From contig CM063249.1 in NCBI GenBank assembly GCA_032158295.1, positions 6,091,195-6,155,194 of the forward strand: DNA of 64,000 nt. Direction: 5' to 3'. This DNA is from Pycnopodia helianthoides (taxonomy: Eukaryota; Echinodermata; Asteroidea; Forcipulatida; Asteriidae). How positions within the stretch are numbered: the stretch's first letter is position 1; each line of letters opens with the position of its first letter. Shown piece after piece: positions 1-12,185 of the stretch. Made by a program: the position numbers and the translations under genes. The notes under the pieces are model-generated. The model saw only the letters and a program-made list of their open reading frames with translations, was not told where the DNA came from and made no database searches.

Positions 1-735
1 AGAAATTGCGTCCAAGGTGCGGAATTTACATATTTTACTTCATTTTTTTAAGAGAAAGTAAACCCATTTTCCCCCCGGCAAGGGAGATCAGTGGCGTAAC
101 TAGAGGGGGAGGGGGCATGGGGAGAAGGGGGTCCATGGAGGGGGAAGTGTGGGACGTGGAGTGGGTGTGGAGAGAGAGAGATGGAGAAGGCCTGCTCACG
201 CTATGAGAGACAATGGTCATGTTGGTGTGTCTGTTTGTGTCCCTCGTTCTTCGTCATCGTGGCGGGGGGGGGGGGGTAGTAGATCACCTGTAACTCACCT
301 TGTAATTCATTCCACAACATGTTTACATTTTGCTAGCGTGAATTTTTTTTGTTATGAATACCAAGTTAGATTAGTATGCGTTGACATGATCCGTACAAAC
401 ATAGCGGGGAATGGCGTCTCTGTCCCACACTACAACAACCACACGCGGGAATATAATTGGACCTAAAAATCAAAACAGATTATACCGTCGAAACTCATCA
501 AATATGTACCAGGTTTTGCTGGGAGAATACATTGATGTAAAAAAAAATGTCAGATTGGTGACTTGGATGTGAGTGACTTGTAGAATGTGTAGGTGTATTG
601 TTGATCGGGGCTGTAAGAGTGTCTAAATAAGGGGTCGTCTTCGCTACCCCCAGACCTTACAGGATCATCACAAATAGGGCTGATGGGGACTCACAACAGG
701 TGGTTTGGTTGTCTTTCTTATGTAAAATCTGGTCT
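1..735. other. Intergenic, no gene seen
   Basis: No exon-like open frame with recognisable protein content. The stretch contains purine-rich and G-homopolymer tracts (about 100-185 and 264-277) and a short transposon-end-like motif at 89. The small open frames here are low complexity. Confidence 0.6.
89..125 (+). repeat. Transposon-end-like motif, copy 1
   Basis: The 14-mer CAGTGGCGTAACTA followed by a G-rich run also occurs at 12341. CAGNGGCG-type ends are typical of hAT-superfamily termini, so this may be one end of a degraded element. No partner terminus was found nearby, so the family call is inference. Confidence 0.35.
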
Positions 736-1128
736 TTAAAGGAACATTACAGAATTGGTAAGGAAAACAACTTGTAAAATGTACTTTTTGATCACAGATT
801 TACATAAAACTTACACGGGTTAATGATGATGATAGAAAACATCCCTTGAAATATTTCTGTCTGAAATGCCATATTTAATGAGAAATGAATAAACTAATTT
901 TCCGATTGGAGTTTATCGCTCAGTGAGCGTTTTATTCATTTGTTGAATCTATAGGATTTCATGCAAAATGTGTAATCGTTTTTTTCACTATTTTCTCTGA
1001 CCCAGATGGCCGATCGATCTCAAACTTCTACAGGTTTGTCGGTTTATGTCTATGGTGGATTACATAAAGTGCTTACACTGCCAGCAACTGTTTTTTAGCA
1101 AAAAACCAATTCTGTAATGTTCCTTTAA
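736..1128 (+). mobile_element. Family A TTAA element, copy 1 (full length)
   Basis: Non-autonomous DNA transposon (MITE) of 393 bp. TTAA stands at both outer edges and the terminal inverted repeat is AGGAACATTACAGAATTGGT / ACCAATTCTGTAATGTTCCT, ending in one copy with an A-rich interruption. There is no open frame for a transposase. The orientation called + has GGTAAG after the left repeat. The same element recurs at 16077, 23044, 24297, 27614, 29019, 30577, 33656, 35080 and 38949. TTAA targets fit piggyBac or Kolobok, and the superfamily is not decided here. Confidence 0.92.
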
Positions 1129-2711
1129 CAGGGTGAGATAGCATTCGGTTTTTCTTTAAGGAATCTAAAAAGCATCGAGTGTGCAGTGATAGACAAATTC
1201 TGGATCCAGAGCAAAACTAAGATTATAATCATTTTTATAGAGACTCAACAATTTAATTGTAAACATGTTTTATGATAATTTTAATAAAAGAACAAAATCA
1301 ATCTAAATGAAATTTTAAAGATTCATCTTAATATTTGTTCAATGTGTTTACACGATTTTGAAACTTTTTGTCATGATCCCTGTAACGCACATTGACAGTG
1401 AAAGTTCTGTTCCTCGTTAATCAAAATGAACCAAACTACTTAACCTTAGCCTCGGCTTGGTCACAGCAGAAATTAACCGTTGTGGTTTCGCAGAGATTAT
1501 GGCGTCATTTTTTACCCCACATTTTTCAGATAAACTATTTTAAATGCTTCAGTGTTTGAAAAACTTCTGACAAAACACCGAACGGTGGTTTTAAAGAAAT
1601 GGTTAGGAGGGAGTCACAATAAAATCACACCGACAAAACAGTCAATAAATCATGGTTTTGACGAGTTGTCTTGGTAAATTGGCTTAGATGACCGGTCGCT
1701 TACAATTTTATTTCTTGGTGATCTCAGTGCCCTGAGGACAAAACCTCAAAACATCCTTCGTTTTTCTTTAAAAGATCTGTATTCTTAACTTATAATTTGT
1801 ATTGTTACGGGGCGTCCTTCATTTGTATGGTTCAGTAAGACTCCATTGTGAAGAATTTAACGGGTTTGCACTGTCGGCTTCAACACTCGGGGGGGGGGGG
1901 GGACTTGTTAACCGGGGGCCGCGGCGCAAGCAACGGGTAACACCTTCGAAGGGCAAGCCCCGCTCTCTCGCTGACAATCCCTTGTCTACACTGGATTGAT
2001 TAGTCACCCCAGCATCCTAACGTAAACACTAAGTCAACTCATTTTACAGTTCCCAGCATACCATCATTCATGGGGGAGACTATAGGTGACCAGACCTTAA
2101 ATATAAATTTGAATTTATTTTAGGAACGTTTTCACTGGGGGGGGGGGGTTCCAGTTCACCACCGTCCGCCATGTCAAGTATACCCTCAATAATGGAAAGC
2201 AACATAATCAATGTAAAATAATATATACACTCATTTGGCGCTTTTGATGGCCATGTTAAATGCGCAGTTATGGTAAACTACATAAAGGATATTAATTAAC
2301 TTAAAACCGTCCGCGCAAAATTCACCCTATACTTTAAAAATGTTGTAATTATTTTGATGTGAACGTTTGCATTGTTTCTTAAACTGCCCCATTATGCAGA
2401 ACAAGAAAGGATTTCATTTAACGCATGAGCTGGAACTAGCCATAAATCGAATGGAATGACATAGCCGGAGACTCTCTAACGGTTTAGCCAATGAATAGAA
2501 AAATAATCTGAGAATAAAAAACGCCCAGATGTGAGTTCAGAAAAAATGGGGAGAGTGGGGGGGGCGGGGCACAGACCTATAGATTCGTCATTTTTTTGGT
2601 ATAGTCACCGAAGCTTTTGGATTTTAGAATTGTCGATAATGACTTGAACGTTTGGGTTTCGCGGTCTTTTTTAACCTTTCTTAATATGATTTTACTTCAA
2701 TGAACAAGTTT
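1129..2711. other. Intergenic, no gene seen
   Basis: Mostly unique AT-rich sequence. G homopolymers occur near 1889-1902, 2138-2147 and 2559-2567. No tRNA, conserved protein segment or clear repeat was recognised. Confidence 0.6.
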
Positions 2712-3077
2712 ACAGATCGATCCATGCGTCGTGTGATTCAAAGCAAATTCGACGACAATCGTATCTCGACAAAATGAAAATTTTCGACAACAGTTCTACC
2801 TCGCAATGATTGTTGAGACACAAGTAGCCTGTCCAACTCGCTTGATTTTCCTATTTAATGTTTGTATAGTTTGTATAGGTTCACAGATCGATCCATGCGT
2901 CATGTGAATCAAAGCAAATTCGACGACAATCGTATCTCGACAAAATGAAAATTTGCATGAACGGTATACAAACTTTGACTTTTCGACAACAGTTCTACCT
3001 CGCAATGATTGTTGAGACACAAGTAGCTTGTCCAACTCGCTGGATTTTCCTATTTAATGTTTGTATAGTTTGTATAT
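2712..3077. repeat. Imperfect tandem duplication, two units
   Basis: Two diverged copies of a 167-195 bp unit (2712-2878 and 2883-3077), both starting ACAGATCGATCCATGCGT. The second carries about 29 extra bases after GACAAAATGAAAATTT. That junction lies at a short T-run, consistent with a small microhomology deletion in unit 1. Open frames on both strands here only reflect the duplicated sequence. Confidence 0.85.
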
Positions 3078-3154
3078 TTTTTAGTTCCAATGATTTGGTT
3101 CACCGTGAATGCCTGCTGAACTTGTTGACTTGTAGGATTGTTTGATCTGATATT

Positions 3155-4250
3155 GGCAGGCAAGCTGGTAGCTAAACTGGTCAGCTGGACCTACGATTGG
3201 CTAGCGGAGTGGTCGCCTGTAGCCTATGGCTGGCTAGCTGGTGTGGCCACCTAGCCTGTGACTGGCTAGCTGAGTGGTCGCCTAGCCTATGGCTGGCTAG
3301 CAGAGTGGTCGCATAGCCTATGGCTGGCTAGCTGAGTGGTCGCCTAGCCTATGGCTGTTTAGCTGGAATGGTCACCTAGGCCAGGCTGGCTAGCTGGACT
3401 AGTCGCGTAGGCTGGGCTGGCTAGCTGGACTGGTCACCTACGCTATAGTTGGCTAGCTGGACTGGTCACTGGGCTATAGCTGGCTAGCTGGACTGGTCGC
3501 CTATAGGCTACGGCTGGCTAGCTGGTCTGGTCACCTAGCCTATGGCTGGCTAGCTGAATGGTCTCTGGCCTATAGCTGGCTAGCTGGACGTGTCACCTAG
3601 GCTATGGCTAGCTAGCTGAATGGTCACTGGCCTATAGATGGCTAGCTGGAGGTGTCACCTAGGCTGTGGCTAGCGAGCTGACTGGTCACTGGACTATAGC
3701 TGACTAGATGGACTGGTCACCTATAGCCTATGGCTGGCTAGCTGAATGGTCACTGGCCTATAGCTGGCAAGCTGGACGTGTCACCTATCCTATGGCTGGC
3801 TAGTTTGACTGGTCACCTAGGCTATGAATTGCTAGCTGGACGTATCATCTAGGCCGGCTAGCTGGACTGGTCACCTAGCCTGTGGCTGGCTAGCTGGACT
3901 TGTCACATAGCCTTTTACTGGCTAGCTTCAGCTGGACTGGTCACTGGCGGCCTATAGTTTGCAAACTGGACTGGTAACCCCGCCTATGGTTGGCTATAGC
4001 TTCAGCCGGACTAGTCATTGGCCTATGGTTGGCTATCTGGACTGGTCATCTATAGCCCAACCACGCAGGCTAGCTGGACTGGTAACCTAGCCCCGTGGCA
4101 CCCCGTGGATTGGTCACCTAGAGCATATCGCTAGCTAGCAGGACTGTCACCTAGTCTAAAGCTATCTCTAGCTGAACTGGTCACCTATAGCCCATGGCAG
4201 GCTGGCTGGACTGGTCACCTAGCCCATAACTAGCTGTAGGCTGTCTTCGA
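3155..4250. repeat. GGCTAGCTGGACTGGTCACC minisatellite
   Basis: Degenerate tandem array with a period of roughly 30-40 bp built on GGCTAGCTGGACTGGTCACC and CTAGCCTATGGCTGG. Units vary in spacing and carry many substitutions, so the array is old or subject to conversion. GCTAGC palindromes recur in almost every unit. It is non-coding in all frames. Confidence 0.9.
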
Positions 4251-5220
4251 GCTAGCTCATGGCGTGGATGGATGGCTCTTCCTTGGTGTGGAAAGCTTGC
4301 TTGGCGGTAATTGGCCGACCGTGAGTGGCTGATAAAAGTGGCTGGCTGTTTACAACTGGCTCGTTAGTGCGTCTAGTGGCTGGCCATTGATCTCTTGCAA
4401 GTTGTGTAAATCGCCGGATGGTTCGATTTTATTTTGAGCTATACCCATTTATAATGGCGAAGCTCATCTTGTATTTTTTTGTTTTTTGTTTTAACCTTCA
4501 AGCCATGTGACCAAACCTAGGCTATGAATTGCTAGCTGGACGTATCATCTAGGCCGGCTAGCTGGACTGGTCACCTAGCCTGTGGCTGGCTAGCTGGACT
4601 TGTCACATAGCCTTTTACTGGCTAGCTTCAGCTGGACTGGTCACTGGCGGCCTATAGTTTGCAAACTGGACTGGTAACCCCGCCTATGGTTGGCTATAGC
4701 TTCAGCCGGACTAGTCATTGGCCTATGGTTGGCTATCTGGACTGGTCATCTGAAGCCCAACCACGCAGGCTAGCTGGACTGGTAACCTATAGCCCCGTGG
4801 CACCCCGTGGATTGGTCACCTAGAGCATATCGCTAGCTTAGCAGGACTGTCACCTAGTCTAAAGCTAGCTCTAGCTGAACTGGTCACCTATAGCCCATGG
4901 CAGGCTGGCTGGACTGGTCACCTAGCCCATAACTAGCTGTAGGCCGTCTTCGAGCTAGCTCATGGCGTGGATGGATGGCTCTTCCTTGGTGTGGAAAGCT
5001 TGCTTGGCGGTAATTGGCCGACCGTGAGTGGCTGATAAAAGTGGCTGGCTGTTTACAACTGGCTCGTTAGTGCGTCTAGTGGCTGGCCATTGATCTCTTG
5101 CAAGTTGTGTAAATCGCCGGATGGTTCGATTTTATTTTGAGCTATACCCATTTATAATGGCGAAGCTCATCTTGTATTTTTTTGTTTTTTGTTTTAACCT
5201 TCAAGCCATGTGACCAAACC
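3815..5220. repeat. About 700-bp tandem segmental duplication
   Basis: The block starting ACCTAGGCTATGAATTGCTA at 3815 recurs at 4515 and continues to 5220, an offset of 700-703 bp. The copies differ by only a handful of substitutions and 1-3 base indels, so the duplication is recent compared with the divergence among minisatellite units inside it. It carries the 3' half of the minisatellite and a following non-repetitive tail (GGCGTGGATGGATGGCTCTT onward). Confidence 0.93.
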
Positions 5221-6982
5221 GAGGCTGTGTAATAAGGAGCCCCCCCCCCCACCCCAATCACAATTCGCAACAGTGAATCGATCTAAGATGGTTACAAGAT
5301 GTTATTACAGTGACATGTTTTGTGGTGATGTTTTGTATTATTGAGTTTGTGTAATAGCTTGATCTTTCATAACGATGAGTTATTCTTGGATAATGCATAG
5401 AGAGGGTCTACAGATTGGCCTATCAGTGACGTCTAGATGCAATGTTGCGGCGAGTTCGGGGATACGGACAGACGCCGTGCTGGCCCCGCGGCTTGTCAGA
5501 GCGCGTTCCATTAACGTAGCGAGACCCTAAGCCGTTAACTGCGGAGCAGTGGGCTTGGCCGGCTTTGCCACAATTCTCCCCGGACTCCAGATTTCTATGC
5601 GTATAAACCACGCTGCATTTATACCCTTTATGTATGTAAATGCCCCCATGTAGATGTGATGGTAATCGGTAATGGGACATTTTGCGTTTGCATGAAGAAG
5701 AAGAAGGAAAAAAAACTTGTCCCTTTACTCCGGTTTTTCTCTTTCCTGTCGTCGTCCCGCAGGCGAGCCGGCGGCAGTGTAGTGGTGAATTTCACTATGC
5801 ATAGAGTAGATCCACCATCTGTAGTCACTGCGTGAAATCATGTGCTTTCCCGCTGAGAATGGCCAGAAAGGGGGAAAATGCCTTCTTTTTTTTACGACGA
5901 CAATAGACTTGAGGATGATTCCCCATTCATGACCGATGTAGACCTGTTCATGGGGAACTTGATTTCTTCCATTAGCCGGCGATTGACGTTGTTTTTTCGA
6001 TGTAGTTTGCGCGAGGCAAGACTCCAGTGCGCTGAACGCACTATTAGCTGTCTATCGGGGGGGTTATGCCAGTTACTGATCCGCGTTGTGTTTACGTTTC
6101 ACCGGGCGCAGTGGGCAAAAACTAGCGGAGCGAACGCTCATAATCCCCGGCGCGTGACACCATCGCGGTACGGCTCCGGTATATTTTTTCCCCGCTCTCC
6201 AAACCTAAACATTGTAGCACTTCACGCTATCATCCTTTACATATATATTTTTACAGCAATGTTATTGTTATGATACTGTGAATAGCAGTATACATCCCCA
6301 TTGTGTACTTATCGCTTCTTTCAAACAAACAGCTTTAGGAGTCTAGTTTCATCTTGTATTGTCATTTTGACAATGACAGTCGCTGAGTGTTATTTTTAGC
6401 ACAAAACTTAATCGAGTGCATTGAACTCCTGGTCTAAATAGGTTAAAGAAACGGTGCTGCTTGGCTAATGTAAAGTTTTAAAAAAAAAATCAACAAAGGT
6501 CCTGTTAATTTCCATTTTGTTATTTTATTTATTTTTTCATGGAAATTGCCCATCACGAGGCACAAAAGATCACTCGAGAGGAGGGCGACAAAAGGGATAG
6601 AAAAAGAAGGCGTAGAGATTTTAGGTTAAATTGGAAATACGGGCCATACCTGGTTAAAAAGAAAATCATAGTATGTGGTGCCTCCACAACGCTTTCTAAG
6701 ATTTCCCGTTTTTTTGTGTTTTTTCTTCTTCTCTTTTCTCAGACAACAATGGTGTATTTTTTGTGAAACATTCAAACAGCTACTCAATCTGCCTTTCAAC
6801 GTTACTATTATGTATGCTGAATGTGAGTTCAAACAATTGCTTGGTACCCAACGTCCATTGGAAGGCACTTAACCCAACAATGTCCCGACGTAATCATTGC
6901 TAAAACTCTCTTCAAGTGATTTGTATTTTTAAAATGAGTTTCGTGAAGTGGGTGTTAGAACCTCTGAATATCTCCCGACATA
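5221..6982. other. Intergenic, no convincing gene
   Basis: Starts with a C homopolymer near 5241. A 131-codon + strand frame at 5878-6273 has no recognisable domain, no splice context and low-complexity segments, so I do not call it a gene. GC is somewhat raised at 5440-5600 and 6000-6200. Confidence 0.5.
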
Positions 6983-7146
6983 ATGGCCCTTTTCGAATTC
7001 ACGGCTTCGGCTCCAAAATCGGCTCAGGCTAGCTAGGCTCCCTCAATTAATTTAACTTACGCATGCTTTGTGGTCAGGGTTTCAGACAAGAAAACTGGGC
7101 CTGAAGCCCAATCCGGAGCCGAAGCCGTGGTTTCGAAAAGGGCCAT
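6983..7146. mobile_element. Foldback MITE with ATGGCCCTTTTCGAA ends, copy 1
   Basis: Element of 164 bp whose first 32 bases match the reverse complement of its last 32 at 30 positions; the ends read ATGGCCCTTTTCGAA and TTCGAAAAGGGCCAT. The flanks could give a 2-bp TA duplication, but this is ambiguous by one base. A diverged relative lies at 9857-10040. It has no coding capacity. Confidence 0.85.
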
Positions 7147-7179
7147 AGTCTACTCAATTGGTTTTCAGCTTATCATATT

Positions 7180-7466
7180 CGTTTTCCCATTATAGTTGAT
7201 TCTAGTTTATCTTTATGCTTCCATCCATGCTTTGGTTTTGTCCGTGTGTTCTTGTTATTGTTCTTGTTGTGTGTCTGTCCGTCCATCAGGCACCGCACTA
7301 CAATCCTCGGCTTCAAGAAGATGCCTCCTTGCTCATTTTGCATTACACTTTTTTTCGATGACTTTCTTGTATTTAATACTATTATTATATTATCGCAATG
7401 AGCTTTAGTCGTCCTTTATGTTAATGAATAATATGAGTTTTGAGTTGAATTGAATTGAATTTGATA
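7180..7466 (+). mobile_element. Possible LINE 3' tail
   Basis: The stretch ends in a TTGAA microsatellite (TTGAATTGAATTGAATTTGA) preceded by ATTATTATATTATCGCAATG and AATGAATAATATGAG. This resembles LINE 3' ends in invertebrate genomes. No reverse-transcriptase frame remains, and the left limit is arbitrary. Confidence 0.3.
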
Positions 7467-8473
7467 TGAAAAGCTTCAACACTATGACATGCTGACGTTG
7501 GGATATCTGTTATCCATTCTGACTTTGGTTAATCAGTGACTATATAGATCAGTGAAGCTTCTCTGTTACAAGTCCATGGCTCGAATGTTGCTGATGCGCA
7601 CACCACGCTCAGTGAGTGGATGTGTTGCAGCACACATAAAGAAAACATAGGTTTGGACTCATTATGAGGCCTGCCGTGTCCATACATACGGAGTTGGGTA
7701 AATTTCTTTTAAAAAGGCCCAAATAATGATAAGGAATTAAGAACAAAGATTTAATGCCACGGTTCAAGTATTGCAAGTCAAATTTCTCACAGTTTACTGG
7801 TTGTGTGATACAGTTTGTTGGTTGTAAAAAGGATTTAGTTTAAATCTACAGACTAATTTCGCCCAGGAGGGTTGTCAACCACCAAGCCATGTTGGTTAAT
7901 TTACCACTTTTTTTCAGTCAACCTTCTTAATATCAGTGATTTAGGTATCGACTACAAAGTATAGGAATCGAGCTTGATCTCTAAATATAGGTCGGTTATC
8001 GAGCGGCACAGACATGCTGCTTGGTCAAGGGTTCGATTCTAGATTAAGTTTTCATTTTTCCGATGCAATAGTTACATCATGATATGCCTATTTCAGCTAA
8101 AGTTTTGATTACTTTATACTACGTACTTGGTGGGAAAACATCTAAGTTATTGATTGAACATTATAGTCCTGTTGTATTTCACATTAATGAAAATTGGACG
8201 GAAAATTAGCGAAGCTTTTAGTGACCTTGCTATAAAGAAACCCGCTTAATAATTATTTGACGGAGAGAGTGGTGTTTAGATACCTGCTGTGTTTTCTCGT
8301 ACCGTAGGTAAGTCACTTTGAGCCCCATCGGCCTAGCCCTCGCGACTCGCACACGAACGACGAATCATGCTCATCTATATGCTAATTAGGGTTTCCCGGC
8401 GTAAAGCCCCGTTACAATTCCTTCCAGGCCGTTCTAGTCAATTGAAAGTTTAACCCCATTTTTCTCTTGTTTT

Positions 8474-8475
<2 letters not shown>
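7467..8475. other. Intergenic, with a weak tRNA-like relic
   Basis: At about 7990-8045 a B-box-like GGTTCGATTCT follows GGTTATCGAGCGGC, which is A-box-like. The spacing suits a decayed tRNA or SINE head, but the arms do not pair well. Nothing else was recognised. Confidence 0.3.

Positions 8476-8504
<29 letters not shown>
8476..8504 (+). repeat. T29 homopolymer
   Basis: Uninterrupted run of 29 T. It could be the A-tail of a minus-strand retroposon, but no body was recognised beside it. Confidence 0.9.
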
Positions 8505-9607
8505 GTTGACCCACTCTCTTGTTGTCTTGCACATTTTTTCAGGTTCTACATAAATTACTTTCTTTTGTACACCAGTAGAAGATTCTTATTTTCCCTTTAC
8601 ACCAAGCTTTGTTTTCGCCAGCAGGCTTCAGCAGATGATTTCAAGCACCAGCTGTGATACCAAACCTTTTTTTTTTTTCAAAGCCCCTACCTCTTACCCT
8701 ATTTCATCAATGTGGGACGGTTACATGTTGTATGTCATGTACCAACGCCTGAATCGAAATTGGTTTATTTGCTCCTATTTTCTCTCAATTTTATTCAGAG
8801 GATAATTACGTGCTATAGTTTTGCGTTTTTAGTTGTTTACCGACAGGGAAAATTTATCAGACTTATCATAATTAATGCACATGGATTTGATTTTTTTTAA
8901 ATATTTGTTATCCAAAGTTCTGAGGCAGATGCCGTCCTATGCTGCAAACCGGTCGGTTCATTCTGAACAAAATACTCATTATAGGTTTGGCAATGAGGTC
9001 TGTATAAAATAGCATGATTTGATGGTGTTTGGGATTGGGGTACCTAAACGACATTTCCTCGTTGTTGTTATTTTGTGTTTTAAACGTAAAACAAGCAGCA
9101 GGCCTCCGTGGAATGTTTCAGACACATCATCGATAGAATTATGTTTTATTTATTGTTTATGTTACTACTAGGCCATAGAAGATGATTTATTTAATGCTCT
9201 ATCGAGGGAATTCAAGAATGATGTAAACCTGGAAATTCCTCAGGGCAATCAAACTGACGCAATATACTGATTGAACATTCAGTGTTTTGAAATTTGTCTT
9301 TAATTTTGATTGAATAAAGAACGTTTCGAATAAACCATTTACAGTGAGACACGAGATAATTTGATGCAGACTTCAGTCACAGATTCACATTATGAATTCC
9401 GTAATAGCTGTCCACGCATTGTCACATCAATAACCCCGTGACCTTCAATCTTCACTTCTGGCCCAGAAATGTAAACAATATTATTCAAAGTTGTATAAAT
9501 GGCCCTTTTAAAAGATCAAATACTCCGCCTCATGTGTCAAAATTGAAATTCGGATACCCGAAGACGACCAGTTAACCGTGAAATTGGCTCGGTTAACAGT
9601 TGACGGA
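8505..9607. other. Intergenic, nothing recognised
   Basis: AT-rich unique sequence with several poly-T tracts. I see no exon, RNA gene or repeat family member. Confidence 0.55.
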
Positions 9608-9716
9608 CCGCGCCACGTGCTGGCACTCGGCGGGGGCTACGCCTCTATAAAGGCTCCCGCGGCAACTTTTAAGGTAAACTGCCAAAGTCTGCCTTCCTTA
9701 ACCGTGATTTGATATG
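9608..9716 (+). promoter_or_regulatory. Promoter-like block with E-box and TATA box
   Basis: A CACGTG E-box (9614-9619) and a GC-rich segment precede a good TATAAA (9646-9651), giving an expected start site near 9676. The first ATG downstream is at 9714 and opens 66 codons with a hydrophobic N-terminus, but that frame runs into a foldback MITE at 9857. Its product is therefore doubtful, and promoter activity is inferred from motifs alone. Confidence 0.25.
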
Positions 9717-9856
9717 GCGGGTAAACTTTTTCTGTTTTCCTTTTTGGGGTTATTTATTTATTTATTTGGGGCGGGGATGAAGAGGGTTGAAATTATTGCG
9801 AGGCACCTGCTGATGTACTCGACCCCGTCTGTATCAGAGCAGCTGTGTTACACTAC

Positions 9857-10040
9857 GGACTCTTTTCGAAAACACTGCTTCGGCTTTGGGCTCTTGCTTA
9901 ATGCTATGGCTTAGGGCTCTGGCTTAGGCTCAGTCTCCCTATTTGAAGCCCCGTTCCCAAAAGCGCAAAATGGTCAGAATAACTGACGGAGCTTGAAGTC
10001 GGAACCTGCAAGCTGAAGCAGCAGTTTCGAAAAGAGCCAT
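9857..10040. mobile_element. Foldback MITE, diverged copy 2
   Basis: Left end GGACTCTTTTCGAAAAC and right end GTTTCGAAAAGAGCC form an imperfect inverted repeat that continues inward through CTGCTTCGGCTT / AAGCTGAAGCAG. The ends resemble those of the element at 6983-7146, so this is an older or different subfamily copy. Confidence 0.7.
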
Positions 10041-10477
10041 GGTCAGGTACGACAGAACGACTTCATAGCGGCCGGTTGAGGGCGTTCTTTTTGCGAGCCA
10101 TCCATCGCTGATATGAGAAATGAACTGTGTTATTTCTTTGTATCGATGCAAGTATGAACAAAATTGTAAGGCTATAACTTGATTAGGCTTTATGAGCACG
10201 TGATTACTTCAAAGATGGTTGTTTCTGGTATAGTATGCCCTCCCTTTTTGTATCATCTCTGGATCTAGGTAGAGTTGGAGGTCGTTGTTGATCGAAGTAC
10301 TAACTCAATGGAGGTATACCTTGATTTCAACCCTCCATTCTCAAATGATACCGGGGCCGTTGGATGACAACGATACATTGTACTGAATGAAGTGTAACGA
10401 TTCCTTCTATGACGATTACTAATACGTTGACACTACATCCATAACTATCAGGAGGTTCAGTGGGGTAGTTAGACAGT
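10041..10477. other. Intergenic, nothing recognised
   Basis: Unique sequence between a MITE and a minisatellite. Small frames here show no recognisable protein. Confidence 0.5.
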
Positions 10478-11873
10478 TTCATATACAGGGAGGGGGCAAG
10501 TAGGGGCAATGACATGTGGGTATGTGTTCATATAGGGACGGGGCAAGTAGGGGCAATGACATCATGGGGTATGTGTTCATATAGGGAGGGGAAAGTAGGG
10601 GCAATGCCATCATGGGGGTATGTGTTCATATAGGGACGGGGCAAGTAGGGGCAATGACATCATGTGGGTATGTGTTCATATAGGGACGGGGCAAGTAGGG
10701 GCAATGACATCATGTGGGTATGTGTTCATATAGGGACAGGGCAAGTAGGGGCAATGACATCATGGGGGTATGTGTTCATATAGGGACGGGGCAAGTAGGG
10801 GCAATGACATCAATCATGGGGGTATGTGTTCATATAGGGACGGGGCAAGTAGGGGCAATGACATCATGGGGGTATGTGTTCATATAGGGACGGGGCAAGT
10901 AGGGGCAATGACATCATGGGGGTATGTGTTCATATAGGGACAGGGCAAGTAGGGGCAATGACATCATGGGGGTATGTGTTCATATAGGGACGGGGCAAGT
11001 AGGGGCAATGACATCATGGGGGTATGTGTTCATATAGGGACGGGGCAAGTAGGGGCAATGACACCATGGGGGTATGTGTTCATATAGGGACGGGGCAAGT
11101 AGGGGCAATGACATCATGGGGGTATGTGTTCATATAGGGACGGGGCAAGTAGGGGAAATGCCACCATGGGGGTATGTGTTCATATAGGGACGGGGCAAGT
11201 AGAGGCAATGACACCATGGGGTATGTGTTCATATAGGGACGGGGCAAGTAGGGCAATGACATCATGGGGGTATGTGTTCAATAGGAAGGGGCAAGTAGGG
11301 GCAATGACATCATGGGGGTATGTGTTCATATAGGGACGGGGCAAGTAGGGGCAATGACATCATGGGGTATGTGTTCATATAGGGACGGGGCAAGTAGGGC
11401 AATGACACCATGGGGGTATGTGTTCATATAGGGACGGGGCAAGTAGGGCAATGACATCATGGGGGTATGTGTTCATATAGGGACGGGGCAAGTAGGGGAA
11501 ATGCCACCATGGGGTATGTGTTCATATAGGGACGGGGCAAGTAGAGGCAATGACACCATGGGGTATGTGTTCATATAGGGACGGGGCAAGTAGGGGCAAT
11601 GACATCATGGGGGTATGTGTTCATATAGGAAGGGGGCAAGTAGGGCAATGGCACCATGTGGGTATTGTTCATATAGGGAGGGGGCAAGTAGAGGCAATGC
11701 CATCATGGGGGTATGTGTTCATATAGGGAGGGGCAAGTAGGGCAATGTCATTATGGGGTATTGTGTTCATATAGGGACGGGCAAGTAGGGGCAATGACAT
11801 CATGGGGCATGTGTTCATATAGGGACAGGGCAAGTAGAGGCAATGGCACCATGGGGGGTATGTGTTCATAGGG
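10478..11873 (+). repeat. 50-bp G-rich minisatellite, about 28 units
   Basis: Near-exact head-to-tail array with a 50-bp period, for example between 10861 and 10911. The core is GGGACGGGGCAAGTAGGGGC followed by AATGACATCATGGGGGTATG. Units are far more alike than those of the 3.1-kb array; variants are mainly GACGG/GACAG/GAGGG and lost single G residues. Each unit has four runs of three or more G on the + strand. Both strands show repeat-derived open frames that are not credible proteins. Divergence rises at the right end. Confidence 0.97.
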
Positions 11874-12155
11874 AGGTCAGTGTTTGATGGGCTGCTAGTC
11901 TGCATCTTTAGGATGGTCATAAGAAGCTCTCAAAGTAACATTCTCAATCTTTGATGGGCTGCGAGTCTGCATCTTCAAGATGGTCGTAAGAGGCTCTCAA
12001 AGTAACATTCACAGTGTTTGATGGGCTCTGGTTCTGCATCTTCAAGATGGTTATACGATGATCCCAGAGTAACATTCACAATGTTTGATGGTCTGCGAGT
12101 CTGCATCTTCACGATGGTCGTAAGTGACTCTCAAAGTAACATTCACAATGTTTGT
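11874..12155 (+). repeat. 67-bp tandem repeat, four units plus a partial
   Basis: Units start TTTGATGG at 11883, 11950, 12017 and 12084, with a truncated fifth at 12151. The shared core includes CTGCATCTTCAAGATGGT and TCTCAAAGTAACATTCACA. The array abuts the 50-bp array directly, so two unrelated arrays sit end to end. Confidence 0.93.
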
Positions 12156-12185
12156 CGATGGAGGATGTGGAATCCCGGAACAACA

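Noticed and set aside
736..1128. Assigning family A firmly to piggyBac
   Set aside because: TTAA duplications also occur in Kolobok, the ends do not begin with the usual piggyBac CCC/CCT, and there is no transposase to decide.
5878..6273. 131-codon + strand frame as a gene
   Set aside because: No recognisable domain, no splice or promoter context, and biased low-complexity ends. It is compatible with a chance frame.
10478..11873. CRISPR array
   Set aside because: The repeats are contiguous without unique spacers and the host is a eukaryote, so it is a minisatellite.
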